From Trigonopsis variabilis (taxonomy: Eukaryota; Ascomycota; Trigonopsidomycetes; Trigonopsidales; Trigonopsidaceae), in the NCBI GenBank assembly GCA_003707065.3, contig PPXM03000004.1:558001-622000 (forward strand): a DNA stretch of 64,000 nucleotides, written 5' to 3'. Below are positions 9,230-19,858 of the stretch, in pieces. The notes under the pieces were generated by a model. It did not search any database, had not been told where the DNA came from, and was given only the letters and a program-made list of their open reading frames with translations. Every line of letters starts with the position of its first letter. Position 1 is the stretch's first letter. The translations under genes were made by a program, and so were the position numbers.

Positions 9230-10696
9230 TTATAATTCTACCTCTCCAATCTCATAATTCCCGGGGCCTAAAAGTTGAATGTAGTGATGACAATCGGGAA
9301 CCTCTTCCTGTACATGACCCACGGAAATGACAGCTCCTTTCCAATGACGGAGGAATTGCTTACACTCTTCTATTCGTTCTTGGTCCATGGCAGAAAGAGC
9401 CTCATCAAGAATGAGGATACGAGGCGATTTCACGATGGCTCTTAGAAAAAGGAGCGTTTTTTGATCCGTTAGGGACAACGATCCGAATGTAGCATCTGGA
9501 TCAATACTAAACTGCTTCAAAAGATCCATGACTGTCTTATTTTGTTCCTCAGTTAGTTGCGCTGGAGGTCGCAAAGAACCCACAACATAACCAGTTGCCA
9601 GAGTATTTTTGGCACTAAGGCCTTGAGGAAATAAGCCATGGATTTCGGGTGAAGCGTGCCCAATATCGTGGTTTATTGAAAAATAATTATGAGTTCCAAC
9701 ATCTCTTTGGCGTCCAAACATCTTCACATCAGCCGCCCAGGATTGAGGGTGGTCGGCGGTTAGAAGCGAAAGCAAGGTAGATTTTCCTGTTCCATTATTT
9801 CCCCGTAAGTGCCACTTTTCACCGGGGAGCACTGTCCATGAAAGGTCTTTAAGTACGGGTTTACCTTTATATGCAACCGTTACATTCTTTAATTCGAAGA
9901 CTGGTAACGACTCATGCGAAGACTTGTAAGGACCCAGAGAATCAGCCAGATCCTTCATCTTGTCATCAAGATTATGAGCCCGAACTTGCTGGTTTGACTT
10001 GAATTCTTCAAGAACTTCTTTCATTGATGCCACTGGGCCTTGGCCGAATATTCCCTGCTTATCAACTATTGCCACGTGCGTAATCCAGTCAGGTAAAGGA
10101 TCCTGATACCGTAGACCCAACAAGACATATGGATGTGGAGGTAAGCTTTCGAGGCTCTTTGATACAAGAACTGCGGCAGTTGGATCTAATCCAAGTAGAG
10201 GCTCATCGACAACTAGCATTTTTGGATTTTTGAGTAGCTCTCTAGCCATTCTAGCACGGCGGGTCTGGCCATTAGATAATGCAATGACCCATCTATCTTC
10301 TAACTCGCTCAAAGCTAATTTATCAATGGTCTGTTTGAATAAATCTGGGTCAACCTTCCTTCCCCTAGTGATATAGTCCCGAACGTTTATATCGCCATCC
10401 TCTCTTAATGACTCAAATCGAGCAGATAGATAATGTTTCTGTAGAGAGCTATTGAATTTCAGCTGCCGGATCACACTTGTAGGCCAGGATTCCTGACCGA
10501 TAAAGGGATACACTCGAGCTGTGGGAGGAATTGCGACTCCTTTTCCCGACAGAATATCCAACAGCTGTGATTTGTGAGATCCTGTAATCGCCCATCGCTC
10601 ATTTTTATTAATGTTTAGCGAAAGAGGCTTCGGAAATATCGGAGTTCTTGACCCAATTTTATGAAATAAGGCATCCTTAATCTGTATAAGAGACAT
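9230..10696 (-). CDS. Soluble tandem ABC ATPase (yeast YDR061W / ModF-like)
   Basis: 488-residue protein of two ABC nucleotide-binding domains with no membrane segment. In the first domain the Walker A is degenerate (ITGSHKSQLLDIL), but a signature-like LSNGQTRRARMA and Walker B MLVVDEPLLGLD are present. The second domain has a good Walker A GNNGTGKSTLLSLL, an altered signature LSLTDQKTLLF, Walker B ILILDEALSAMD and switch His in ISVGHVQEE. This asymmetric layout resembles yeast YDR061W and bacterial ModF/PhrA-type ATPases, whose role is unclear; membrane transport is unlikely without a transmembrane partner. The spacing between domains differs from translational ABC-F proteins. Single exon; a CACGTG lies 176 bp upstream. 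Confidence 0.85.
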   Translation of the reverse strand: MSLIQIKDALFHKIGSRTPIFPKPLSLNINKNERWAITGSHKSQLLDILSGKGVAIPPTARVYPFIGQESWPTSVIRQLKFNSSLQKHYLSARFESLREDGDINVRDYITRGRKVDPDLFKQTIDKLALSELEDRWVIALSNGQTRRARMARELLKNPKMLVVDEPLLGLDPTAAVLVSKSLESLPPHPYVLLGLRYQDPLPDWITHVAIVDKQGIFGQGPVASMKEVLEEFKSNQQVRAHNLDDKMKDLADSLGPYKSSHESLPVFELKNVTVAYKGKPVLKDLSWTVLPGEKWHLRGNNGTGKSTLLSLLTADHPQSWAADVKMFGRQRDVGTHNYFSINHDIGHASPEIHGLFPQGLSAKNTLATGYVVGSLRPPAQLTEEQNKTVMDLLKQFSIDPDATFGSLSLTDQKTLLFLRAIVKSPRILILDEALSAMDQERIEECKQFLRHWKGAVISVGHVQEEVPDCHHYIQLLGPGNYEIGEVEL

Positions 10697-10871
10697 AGCT
10701 GGCTATTCTGGTCTAATCCAGCAGTTCAGTCAATTCCATATAACCAGGTACTCTGATAACGAGAGCCGAGGATGATAAATCAACCGGTCTTCTAACCGAC
10801 AGGTAGCTTCATTACCGTTACAAGAATTGTCTATCGTCGTTACTTTTTCAGTAGCACTGATTTAGCAGGGG

Positions 10872-10877
10872 CACGTG
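10872..10877. promoter_or_regulatory. CACGTG E-box
   Basis: Reads GGCACGTGAGT, 176 bp before the ABC ATPase start codon. One of several such sites in this window. Confidence 0.35.
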
Positions 10878-11113
10878 AGTACAAGAATGATGACGGAATG
10901 TCCTCAGCAAAAATTAGGAAGTATCAACGTGCAGTGTTTTTGTCCTTCTTCTTGTCCAAGGAAAAACATAAGTAGACTGTGTTGGCTAGTTTTCTTCAAT
11001 GTATATGAGGTCATCACCGTATATGATCTGCCTCCTAAGCGCAATACCAGTCACCTGGAACTTCCTCGCATATAATGAGACCAAATATGACGGAGTTACC
11101 CATCTCGCTGTGA

Positions 11114-11177
11114 ATGGTAGTGGTAATCACTGCTGATCATGCCATTACCATATTGTTACTACCATCTCGGCGCCGAG
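11114..11177. repeat. Nested inverted repeat followed by a 12-bp palindrome
   Basis: ATGGTAGT-GGTAAT at 11114-11127 is the reverse complement of ATTACC (11144-11149) and ACTACCAT (11158-11165), with a 16-nt loop and an 8-nt bulge. It is followed directly by CTCGGCGCCGAG (11166-11177), which is its own reverse complement. This could be a protein-binding site or a hairpin; no function is known. Confidence 0.6.
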
Positions 11178-11212
11178 GTCATATAACGTTACCTTGGCAT
11201 TCTTTCATCGTC

Positions 11213-11490
11213 ATGCCAAATCAAATGTCGAGCTTTTTCCAAGAGAAACGCCCTGTAAGTCACTAAATGTTCAGCAATTCTTACCCCAGATTTTGTCCAC
11301 ACTTGCAAAACCGTCTTTGTCTTCTAACTGTGTCCTCACGTCCGCCGCCGCGACTCCTTTGAGCGAACAGTGTCATCCTGTCTTCATGGGTAGACCTCTA
11401 TACCCTGCTGGTACAATATCAAGTAACCCAAGTGTCCACCCTGCTTGTTATGGATATTCACTTTCTAAAGAAGTTCTATCTAGACTCTAG
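11213..11490 (+). CDS. Tentative small two-exon gene, unknown product
   Basis: Candidate only. Exon 11213-11254 (MPNQMSSFFQEKRP) joins exon 11290-11490 across a 35-nt intron with GTAAGT, a CTAAAT branch-like site and CCCCAG, a size and signal set typical of this genome. The product would be 80 residues, with no membrane segment and no recognised domain. The second exon is also open upstream in its own frame, so the intron is not proven. Downstream, an ATG frame at 11519-11908 encodes 129 residues with one hydrophobic segment; I could not connect the two convincingly. Confidence 0.3.
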
Positions 11491-11932
11491 TTTGGCTACA
11501 CCTGATTTTCGGCAATGAATGATCTTCCCATGGTCAACCACGTCAGATGATATCATTCTCTATGAGAAAATATTTATGAATAAACCAGCACTATCTTTGT
11601 ATGTGACTTTCTTTTCAGTTCTAGATCTTACAAGCTTGTTATTCTTGATTGCCCTCATTTTCTTCTTTCATTTACTGTGGTTTACACCTAATACGAGTCA
11701 ATCGTATCTCTGCCTGTTGAAGGGGAAACGTCCGGCAGATGCGTCATGCTGCTATTTATACGCTATATTATTAGACCTTAGTTTAAACTCGGTAATGGGA
11801 TATGGGTCTATCCAGGGTTGTTCGTCAGAGCTAAGTGATCACGAGGTTCATCACTATTGTGAGAAGAATTACATTGGAATCAGTATGAAGAAAGCGCTTC
11901 CTATATAGTTTATATCGCCCTTAGTCTACTGG
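11491..11932. other. Gap before the nitronate monooxygenase 3' end
   Basis: Gap of 442 bp. An unassigned 129-codon plus-strand frame at 11519-11908 contains a hydrophobic stretch (FLIALIFFFHLLWF); there is no family match I recognise and it may be fortuitous. Confidence 0.4.
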
Positions 11933-13115
11933 CTAAAGTCTCGCCTTGGGTTTCTCTAGACTCCGCAGATACGCAATTCGATCATGAGCTTCTCGTTCAA
12001 TTCGAGACAATAACTCTTGGCAAGTGGGGATATCCTGAATGACCCCAGCAACTTCTCCTAAAGACCAAACGCCGGCATCAACATCGCCAGTTGCATAGAC
12101 TTCTTTCCCTCTAGCACCACTTACCAAGGGTAAGAGTGGCTTGAAATCAGGCTTAATTTGTTTATTTTCGATCGTCAGTACCTCTTCAGTGAGCGGGCTC
12201 TGGAAAGTCAGTAACTGTCGCCAACCATCTTATCTTGCCTTGTAGAGTCTAGAGGAATTGCGGAATTTACGCAAAACAATGATGGTGTCGTGTTCGGTGG
12301 CTTGCACAATTCGCTCCTTGACCTTTTGATGGATGGGAGATTCCACCGTGCACATGAATCGAGTGCCCATATTTATTCTAGAGTGTTAAGAAGAACGTCA
12401 TTGTAAGCTCAAACTATCGTACCCTTGCGCCCCAAGTGCTAGTGCGGCTGCCAACCCATAGCCATCCGCGAATCCCCCTGAAGCGATAAAAGGGATCTTC
12501 AGCAACTGCGGTGCTCGTCGACAGAGAATTAAGGACGTGATATCGTCTTCTCCAGGATGCCCTGCACATTCAAAGCCGTCGATAGAAATGGCTGAAACCC
12601 CTTGTCCTTCGGCTTTGAGTGCATGCTTAAGATTCACACATTTGTGTATCCACACAATGTTTTGTCCTCGTAGCACATCGAGAATCGGCTCTAAGGCTCC
12701 AGCGGTTTCAATCACGGGAACTTTCTCTTCGAGAATCACTCTGGCATACGCCTTATAATCAGGAGGGTTTATGGACGGTAGTAGAGTGAGATTTACACCA
12801 AATGGCTTCTTGGTCATCTTCCGACATTTCTGAATTCTCCAAATTAGCCATAGTCGTCATCGGAAATACTTACTCCTTTCTTAAAGCCTCTGGACTAGGC
12901 TGAGTCAGTCCAGTGACTATTCCTAACCCTCCAGCATTGCTAACGGCAGCGGCGAGTTCTAAATCAGCTTGGTGAATGCGGCAAGATCAATACCTGCTAC
13001 CCCAACCCATTGCATTCCTATAGCGTTAATCTCACGCAGACATCTTTTACGTACCTCCTTGTATAACAGGAATATCAATCTTAAGGGTTCTCGTCAACCA
13101 AGTCTCAAAGCCCAT
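11933..13115 (-). CDS. Nitronate monooxygenase (2-nitropropane dioxygenase family)
   Basis: FMN-dependent TIM-barrel enzyme oxidising alkyl nitronates such as propionate 3-nitronate. Six exons: 13055-13115, 12994-13017, 12874-12958, 12423-12836, 12239-12377 and 11933-12199, giving 329 residues, a normal length. Reading through them gives VIQGGMQWVGVAELAAAVSN, SNAGGLGIVTGLTQPSPEAL, KKPFGVNLTLLPSINPPDY, GFECAGHPGEDD, PFIASGGFADGYGLAAALAL, INMGTRFMCTVESP and a C-terminal VSGARGKEVYATGDVDAG, all family hallmarks. Introns are 37, 35, 37, 45 and 39 nt. The fifth has a GC donor (AAG|GCAAG) and a CCAG acceptor. Acceptors were chosen by frame and family alignment. A CACGTG lies 108 bp upstream. Confidence 0.92.
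12200..12238 (-). other. GC-AG intron (39 nt) in the nitronate monooxygenase gene
   Basis: Donor TACAAG|GCAAGATAAG, acceptor TTTCCAG, with a CTGAC branch-like site near the 3' end. No GT donor keeps the frame here. Retention would give an immediate stop (AAG GCA AGA TAA). Confidence 0.8.
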
Positions 13116-13969
13116 TGTCGTGGTCGAGTCGACTGGGGCCCCGCTTTTTAAATGTCGATTGAATGTCACATGCGGACTTCACTTGGAAGATTTTGGTCAT
13201 GCCTCCTTCGGCTCCAGATTGTCACGTGCCTTGGGAGCATCACATGAATATTCATTCACATCGATAAAATCTGGCCGAACGAGATTTCGGTACGACAAGA
13301 TTGCATGATGCTCGTTGGTTGCACTTTTCCTACAAAGAAACCGTTTCAGATAAATTGCACAGTCAGAGATTAAAAATTCAAGAAATTTGGAGGATATGCT
13401 AAATATTCACAATTTCACAATTAGGAATGATGTTTATTAGCATGGATTCGAATTTATAATTTAGCATTGTATCATTTAATAACGCATTATTATTTATGAG
13501 TGCAGGTTCCTTGTTCTTTTAGAGCTTTGCAAAGGTAAACAACGAAGATAATGGAGTTAATTATAGCTTCATTTGACCCTAATTTGGTAGAATGTGGATT
13601 CTTTATAGTTTTTTGATGCAAAAAGGCATCCTAAGAAATTGCAAAATAACGTTGAGAATATACCGAGCCTACTGATAGAGAATTATTAGAGATCCATATT
13701 GCTACATATCTCCAAATATGATTCTTATTGCTCGCACGTCCTGCAATAAAGTTTATGTGTTAGTATTGTTCAGACGATTCTATTGACCAACACTGCGATA
13801 ATCGCTATCTACAGCTCCTTCCTTTATTAGGTATCATTGATGCTTCTATGCAATTTCACATGGTCCCGTTAACAACTCCATAATCACACCATAGAACTCA
13901 AGTTCCGCTTCTCAGCACACCTCTTGTTTCATTTTAACCGTCGTATCAAACAGACCAAAGGTCCGTATC
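13116..13969. other. Intergenic gap, AT-rich
   Basis: Gap of 854 bp upstream of the nitronate monooxygenase and downstream of the DDHD gene. CACGTG at 13223-13228; 13370-13700 is strongly AT-rich. No coding or RNA gene seen. Confidence 0.6.
13223..13228. promoter_or_regulatory. CACGTG E-box
   Basis: Reads TTGTCACGTGCC, 108 bp before the nitronate monooxygenase start. Confidence 0.35.
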
Positions 13970-16892
13970 TCATTTCTTCTTCGCCCTCATGGCTTCCAAG
14001 GGTTCTTTTGATTTCCTTAAACACTCTATAACAACCATTCTGGCAAAATCTTTATTATGCCAGTATGAAGAATGCGCAGAAAGCATGCTTATATATTGAT
14101 TTTCCAATATTCCTCCATTTGATCTTAGGACATAGTCTATCTGTCCATTTTCGTTCAATAGAAGCATCCTCCGTTCGGCTTGATGCTCCTTGGCAAAATT
14201 GTGGGTCTCCATCTCTACAGAAATGGGATTGTTACCAACTGGGACTTCTTCCTTTTCATCCTTTTCATCGTCCCGCCCAGTAGACCCGAAAGGTAAAGCA
14301 ATCTTGTCAAATCTTAACGTACCTGTTAGGCTGTCCAAGTATCCCCCCGTTGCAACAGTGTGTGAAAAGAAGTCAGTAAAAGATGGAACAAAGGCCGTAT
14401 CGATCGATTTCTCATATTCTAAATCAGCAAGAGCATTCATTCGATATGCTATCGGGTCATACTCGTGCGCAACATTATATATGCTGTCAGCAGCTAAACA
14501 TCCTCTTATAGGCTTATCACAACATAGCTCTTCATCGCCCACTTTATATTCCAACGGTCTCTTCTTGGTTCGCGGAGTCAAGACATTATGGTCCATGTAT
14601 AAAAATACACTCACAGGTGATCCAACAAAGAATAACTTGGACACGTTGAACTCAAATAGTCCTGGATAATCTGCATCAGATTGAGAATAGAGTTTGGGAG
14701 CCCTTGTCGGTTGAAGGCCTAAAAGATCATATGCAATTGCTGCACCTAAAGAATGTGCAATGATATTGACGCGCCCATACTCTTGAAATCCCGGATTATT
14801 CTCGCACCACAACCTATAGACTCGGTTACACTCCTTGACGACTGCATTGAACATAGCGGTCCGATGGTGACTAAGGTAATAAACAATATCCAAGATTGCA
14901 TCACCAACGAAACCCCTCACAGCAGGCACACCACTAAATGTAATGTCTTCGAGGGTTACCGGATCCCGCTTCCTACTCTTGTTGCCTTCAATTTCTTCCG
15001 TAGGCGTATCGAACACTAATCCTCGCCTCCAATTGATGGGGAGTAGCATTACAGTACCATCCTGACATATGGTTTCACGGGTCTCTTGCTCATTATGAAT
15101 TGTCTCTGCCATAAGTAAGCGAAGATTATTAACAGCTAGGATATTAGTCAAATTCAGCGAGCGTGTTCTGAACTTACCATAAGTAAAACTGAACGCTTCT
15201 CGTCTCATCGATAGCTTCTGACCAATTCTAATGATTAGAAAACTCTCAAAATTAGTCTCACCCATGGATTACAAAGATCAATTCTTTCACCTTTCGTTGG
15301 TGCTCTTCGGCAGGAGGTTCTGGAACAGGAGAGGGTACTGCGTGTTCCAGCAAGTCGGCTTTCTTTGCAGCGGCTTCTTTGCTCTTATCTCTCTGCTGCG
15401 AGCTCAGAGGATGGAGCTTCTCCCAGCGCTCCATGGAAAAACCTCGCTGGACTTCAATCCCTCCGGTGATTCGGGCAACATCTCCAGAGGACAATAAGGC
15501 CCCCAGAAGTTTACTTCTTGAGTTAGATGACCAAAAACTCCCCAATGTTGTCGAGGAAATTAATCCGGAAGTAATCAGATATCCAATACCTTCTCTCCCG
15601 GGGACAAAGACAACCTCCTTCTTGGTCTCTTTTGACCCAAAGGAAAAAGACAAATAGCTCGCATTTGTGGTATCTTCAGAAGTTTTTTCTATCTCTTCTG
15701 TTTCCTTAGAAAAGAATGACAACGTTGGAGGGTACAAAGGCATTTTGATTTTATCTTCAGCATCGATACCAACTTCCGTAGCTGATTGAATTTCATCTAT
15801 ATAAGCTTTGGTCCATGGTCTAAGTTTTTGATACGCCATTTCCAACTGTAGTGCCATTGTAGGCGCAATGGGTGTCATGGTATTTGTGTAGAACCAGGTG
15901 GACCGGACAACTTTGGCTGTATCACTTAACGGGCTCCAATAAACTGGCCCGAGCATCAATTTAGGAAAGGATACGCCATAAAGCTTATTAATTCCCACTA
16001 AAACTGTTGACCTATCAACTGTCGCATCATGATCTTCATCGCATAATGCACATTTCATTGGATGTTGATATCTCTGCAGTAAATGCGTTTCAAGAAAAGG
16101 TTGTATATCAGCGTCAACAGTTGTTAAGTTTGCTTCCTGAATTTTCTCGTCCAATGTTTTTCTCCATTTCGCCTCCAGTGCTTTCACGTCTGTCTCAGAA
16201 AACGCTTGCCACTTAGAATAATCTGATGCAGGTTCGACAGGGACAAAATGCGGTTCCAACAGCGATATGAAATGCGGATCATGATTAGAGTTTAGAGATT
16301 CGCCATTATCCTGCTTAGAATGGGATTCAATACTGGATATCGACATTGATGAATTGCTTTCGCGTAGTGTCCCTTCCTTCTCAGGGTTTGGGGACGCAAT
16401 ATTACTACAGTTTCCCCCTATCTCTGATCGCAGTGGAGACGTAGATAGGTCATGATTTAACGACGAACTTCCTCTCCGTTCAGCGGTCTTTGTTTTACCC
16501 ATGACGGGCTCATCTAAGCGTTTAGAGTCTAGTCCTTTGGTATTCTTGCTTGGAGGCATAGGAGCTAAAGGGTCATCCAAAGACGAAGCAGAATTATGAA
16601 ACCACCATGGTTTTGCATAAGGCACATTTAAGTCTTCTTCGGCAACAGGTCGGGTTATCATTCCAATCTCCATATCCACTTCTAAAGCTACCTGATCCGT
16701 AACTCCTTCGTCATTTTCACAGTTTTCCCTGGAGCTTGAACCTTCTTTCTCCTTCAATGATAATTTCATCTCAGTTGAAGGCAACTTTTTGTCTGCACCT
16801 GCTCCGAGTTTGTTCTGTTCATGCTGGTCAGACGACTCTTCGCGGGAATCGATTGTTTTTGAGCTTTCTCTTAAATTTTCCTCTTCGGCCAT
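13970..16892 (-). CDS. DDHD-domain phospholipase A1 (PA-PLA1 family, Ddl1-like)
   Basis: Intracellular phospholipase of the PA-PLA1/DDHD family; the yeast member Ddl1 is mitochondrial and acts on cardiolipin and other phospholipids. Exons 15262-16892, 15178-15227 and 13970-15135 (introns 34 and 42 nt) give 948 residues. The N-terminal 230 residues are low-complexity and Ser/Glu-rich. A WWE-like region follows (KWQAFSETDVKALEAKWR). The catalytic block begins LIFVIHG-IGQKLSMRREAF and contains the lipase serine in NIIAHSLGAAIAYDLL. The DDHD metal-type residues follow (VSVFLYMDHN, VAHEYDPIAYRMN, SYWHNKDFARMV). The second intron has no stop in frame, so it would look like coding sequence; removing it restores the family segment FTYAVNNLRLLM. 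Confidence 0.92.
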
Positions 16893-17938
16893 CTAAGTCA
16901 ATAATTTGCTCAAATCCTCGTCCCGAGTGTTGCAAGAATGTTGATTCACGTTCGATCGCTTGACTCAACAGCCGACCGATACCAACAGCTCAATATCGGG
17001 TACCCCGTTGTCAGCGTCTTCTCTATATACCCGAAGTCTATTATTTCACTACCTCTTATCGGTCGCAGACCCTCAATCTAAACCAATTAATCGTCTTTTA
17101 TGTTGATTCTTTTCTTTATTATACGAGCATGCTTTCCCAGATATACTTGTCTTCTTTTTTCACATGCTTACGAACCTGTGCTGACTTTCGTCCCTTGCGT
17201 CATGGAAACGTGGCGATGAGTTCTCCCAAGCTATTTCGATCACTCCCAATTTGCTCCCTTAGACTGTTACAACGTGTTGTTTAGGAACAATCATGTTTGG
17301 ATACCATAATTTACAAGACGTACACCCTTATCCTTCTCAATGATCTTCGGGAAAAAATAATGAAAGCCCGATTTTAGTGTATCGATAAATTTGCTTTGAA
17401 CGATATTAGTTATTTTAGGTTCCTCACTAGGTTAATCATGTAATTGGTAGCCGATAGCTAGCCATTTTAGAAAGAATATCATCAACGATTTACCACGTGG
17501 AAGAATTAATACGATCCTCGTAAAGAAAAGAAAAGGTTCCCTTTATAGTGACTAAAAGATGTAGGAATCACGCATCTGCAAGACCGAAAGACGTATGGTT
17601 GATATATATCGTCCGCTTGAACGAATAATATGAGGATAAGGTGTTTTTATGATTCTTGTAGAAATGATATCTTGAACTATACCTCGAACATTAATATTTT
17701 ATTCCTTATCATGGAAACCCTCTTGAGAGCCTCTAATTTACAATGATGATGATATAGCTTTCAGTGCCACACGTTAGACGTTAAGCTCCCAAAGTGTGAG
17801 AAAAGTGGTAGAATGGCCAAAGTAGGGGTGATGGCCCTGCGCATGATCCCCTCCTCTTCTTGATTCCAGTTATTGCTAAGAGGTATGCATATTTCATACG
17901 ATCAAGGTGAAGGTGACGTAGAAAGATCTATTTTGAGA
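16893..17938. other. Intergenic gap, DDHD gene upstream region and ACL2 3' flank
   Basis: Gap of 1046 bp with CACGTG at 17494-17499. AT-rich; no gene or RNA recognised. Confidence 0.6.
17494..17499. promoter_or_regulatory. CACGTG E-box
   Basis: Reads TTACCACGTGGAA in the gap about 600 bp upstream of the DDHD gene. Function unproven. Confidence 0.25.
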
Positions 17939-19396
17939 CTAGTGTACTTTAAGAGATCCAGTTATACCGTAAGGAGTGGCTGAACGTTTTCCTAATAGTG
18001 CTAGAGGGACAATACCGCTAACATGCATGTCAGGACCATAGATTTCCATTGGGAGGTCAAGTTCATCACCACATGTCTTGATAAGGCGAAGACCCTCTTG
18101 CCAATTAGGCCCTCCTCGACGGACATAGAAGCGGACTTTATGTCTTAGCAAGGCTACCTTGTATTCTTTAAACGCTCGAATGATTCCTTTGAAAGTGGAT
18201 CCGACCTGGGTAAAGTTTGCAATACCACCCCCGATAAAGAGGATCTTTCCATCAGGATAGACTTCTGTCCTAGTCATTAGATCTAATACAGTCTTTGCGT
18301 ATTCATAAGTCTGGACTTCAGTTGGAGCACCAGAATATTCGCCATAGTTTGCTAGTTGATCAGCAAAACCAGCCGAAGCGATGGCATCAGCATAAACAAC
18401 TGAGGCACCACCTCCAGCAACTAAGGTCCAGATCCGTCCGAGGGGATTAAGGATAGTCAATTTCAGGGACGCACCGGTCTTTGCATCTAGTTCAGCAATA
18501 TAAGCTTCTTCTTTGGATAGCTCTCGACCGAAAGGAGCAGGGAAGTTCATTGGTGGACCACCATCGACATTAATGGCAGAGTTAGCACTGATGGGGAATG
18601 CTCCTAGGGCCGCAGGAGATCTCGCTAAGGCCCACTTTGAGCCACATTCAAATTCGGCTGTTTGATCTAGTTTAGCAGCAAGATCCAAATAGTGTACTTG
18701 GACGCCAGAAGGTCCGGGAATGACTACCAGAGGATTTATTTCTAGATAGGTAAATTGCAAGTCAACATAAACTGCATATAAGCGATTGATAAAATCTATC
18801 AGCGTAGATTTTTGATCCTCAGGGACGTTTGCTAGCAATTGCGCTTGCAGAACCTCATCCGAGGGGTACTTCGATAGTTCCACCGGAATCAAAATTTTGG
18901 AAGCTTTAGAATCAACATCACCAACGTCTACCCCCCCTTCATGGTAAAACAGAATCCAATCTCCTTCTCTGACGGAGTGTATGTTTATATAATATTCGTT
19001 CTTTTGAGAGTGAGGAACAAATGGCTCAATTAAAAACGACCTCAGTTTGCCTTTTGTCTTGCCTATTGTTATCTCTTTGTTAAAATGCTCTCTGAGCCAT
19101 TTCTTTGCCTGATCCCAGTTGAGATTCAACCCAACTAAGCCTAACTTTCCCCGACGTTTAATCAATTGATCAGGTTTAACCACCAATTTCTCAGCCAGAA
19201 TCCAGGGGTGAACTTTCTCAACTGTCTTAAAGATAGTATCATAATCGCTGTCATCATCAACGGTCACGGGAGCCAACTTGGGAGGTCCCGAAGCGAAACT
19301 GGTCTTCGACCCGATACCTGAAATTGAGGGAGAGCGAGATAAGTAATACGCCAGTAAGGCTTTACCGTCTGCTTCAAGGATGGATTTTGCACTCAT
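17939..19396 (-). CDS. ACL2: ATP-citrate lyase subunit 2 (ATP-grasp subunit)
   Basis: Smaller subunit of cytosolic ATP-citrate lyase, equivalent to the N-terminal part of the animal enzyme. With Acl1 it converts citrate, CoA and ATP to acetyl-CoA and oxaloacetate. 485 residues, single exon, the usual length. Visible features are the opening SAKSILEADGKALLAYYL, the ATP-grasp segment VVKPDQLIKRRGKLGLVGLN, FTYLEINPLVV, GRIWTLVAGGGASVVYAD and the citrate-binding GKILFIGGGIANFTQV. It is divergently arranged with ACL1, 462 bp between start codons, the classic ascomycete arrangement that should give matched expression. It supplies acetyl-CoA for fatty-acid and sterol synthesis, including the HMG-CoA reductase encoded at 46332. 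Confidence 0.97.
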   Translation of the reverse strand: MSAKSILEADGKALLAYYLSRSPSISGIGSKTSFASGPPKLAPVTVDDDSDYDTIFKTVEKVHPWILAEKLVVKPDQLIKRRGKLGLVGLNLNWDQAKKWLREHFNKEITIGKTKGKLRSFLIEPFVPHSQKNEYYINIHSVREGDWILFYHEGGVDVGDVDSKASKILIPVELSKYPSDEVLQAQLLANVPEDQKSTLIDFINRLYAVYVDLQFTYLEINPLVVIPGPSGVQVHYLDLAAKLDQTAEFECGSKWALARSPAALGAFPISANSAINVDGGPPMNFPAPFGRELSKEEAYIAELDAKTGASLKLTILNPLGRIWTLVAGGGASVVYADAIASAGFADQLANYGEYSGAPTEVQTYEYAKTVLDLMTRTEVYPDGKILFIGGGIANFTQVGSTFKGIIRAFKEYKVALLRHKVRFYVRRGGPNWQEGLRLIKTCGDELDLPMEIYGPDMHVSGIVPLALLGKRSATPYGITGSLKVH

Positions 19397-19510
19397 TTTC
19401 CCTGTTATTCCAAGTGTGAGTCAGAAATAGGAAGGAGTATGCTTAAATGATCTTCGGTTTGGTCCCTCTTTGTATCTCTTCCCAACGGTCAGGTGGGGCT
19501 TTCCGAGCAC

Positions 19511-19516
19511 CACGTG
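19511..19516. promoter_or_regulatory. CACGTG E-box in the ACL promoter
   Basis: Reads GCACCACGTGACCG, 115 bp from the ACL2 start. A bHLH-type factor is the likely binder. Confidence 0.4.
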
Positions 19517-19740
19517 ACCGTTGAGATCCCCAATGGTCATGTCTCCTCTTTCTCTCGCTCAACAAAAGGGCGTCTCAAGAGGTAATATGGCCTGCATTTA
19601 ATATTTACGTTTTAATAATTTAATCAAACTTCTAATTTTCAAATCCATTAATTCCCATCAATTTATCACTTTTTTTTTCCGGGCTTATTCGTCCGCCTTT
19701 CCTCTTTTAGTATAGTCATATGATAACAACCCCTCCCGGA

Positions 19741-19761
19741 ACGCCGCACGCCGCACGCCGC
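19741..19761. repeat. Three tandem ACGCCGC units
   Basis: Exact 7-bp unit repeated three times, about 100 bp upstream of ACL1. GC-rich against an AT-rich surrounding; possible repeated factor-binding site. Confidence 0.7.
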
Positions 19762-19858
19762 AATAGGCCCCGGAACGATGATGTTTTAACAGGTCACTCG
19801 TGTCTCTTTTCTTCACTAACAAAGCGCACGCTCAGAGCCCTAAAAGTTCCAATTAGAT

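Larger units (their letters stand above)
10697..11212. other. Upstream region of the ABC ATPase gene
   Basis: Gap of 516 bp. It holds a CACGTG at 10872-10877, an imperfect inverted repeat at 11114-11165 and a 12-bp palindrome at 11166-11177. No clear gene. Confidence 0.6.
19397..19858. promoter_or_regulatory. Bidirectional ACL2/ACL1 promoter
   Basis: Shared 462-bp region between divergent start codons. It contains CACGTG at 19511-19516, three tandem ACGCCGC units at 19741-19761, and pyrimidine-rich runs near 19669-19680 and 19804-19815. Co-regulation of the two subunits is inferred from the arrangement. Confidence 0.75.

Noticed and set aside
11519-11908. 129-codon plus-strand frame with a hydrophobic segment
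   Set aside because: No recognised family and no clear exon partner; kept only as a remark on the gap.
12968-12993. 26-nt intron alternative in the nitronate monooxygenase
   Set aside because: The next acceptor gives a 35-nt intron and the exact family sequence GVAELAAAVSN, without two extra residues.
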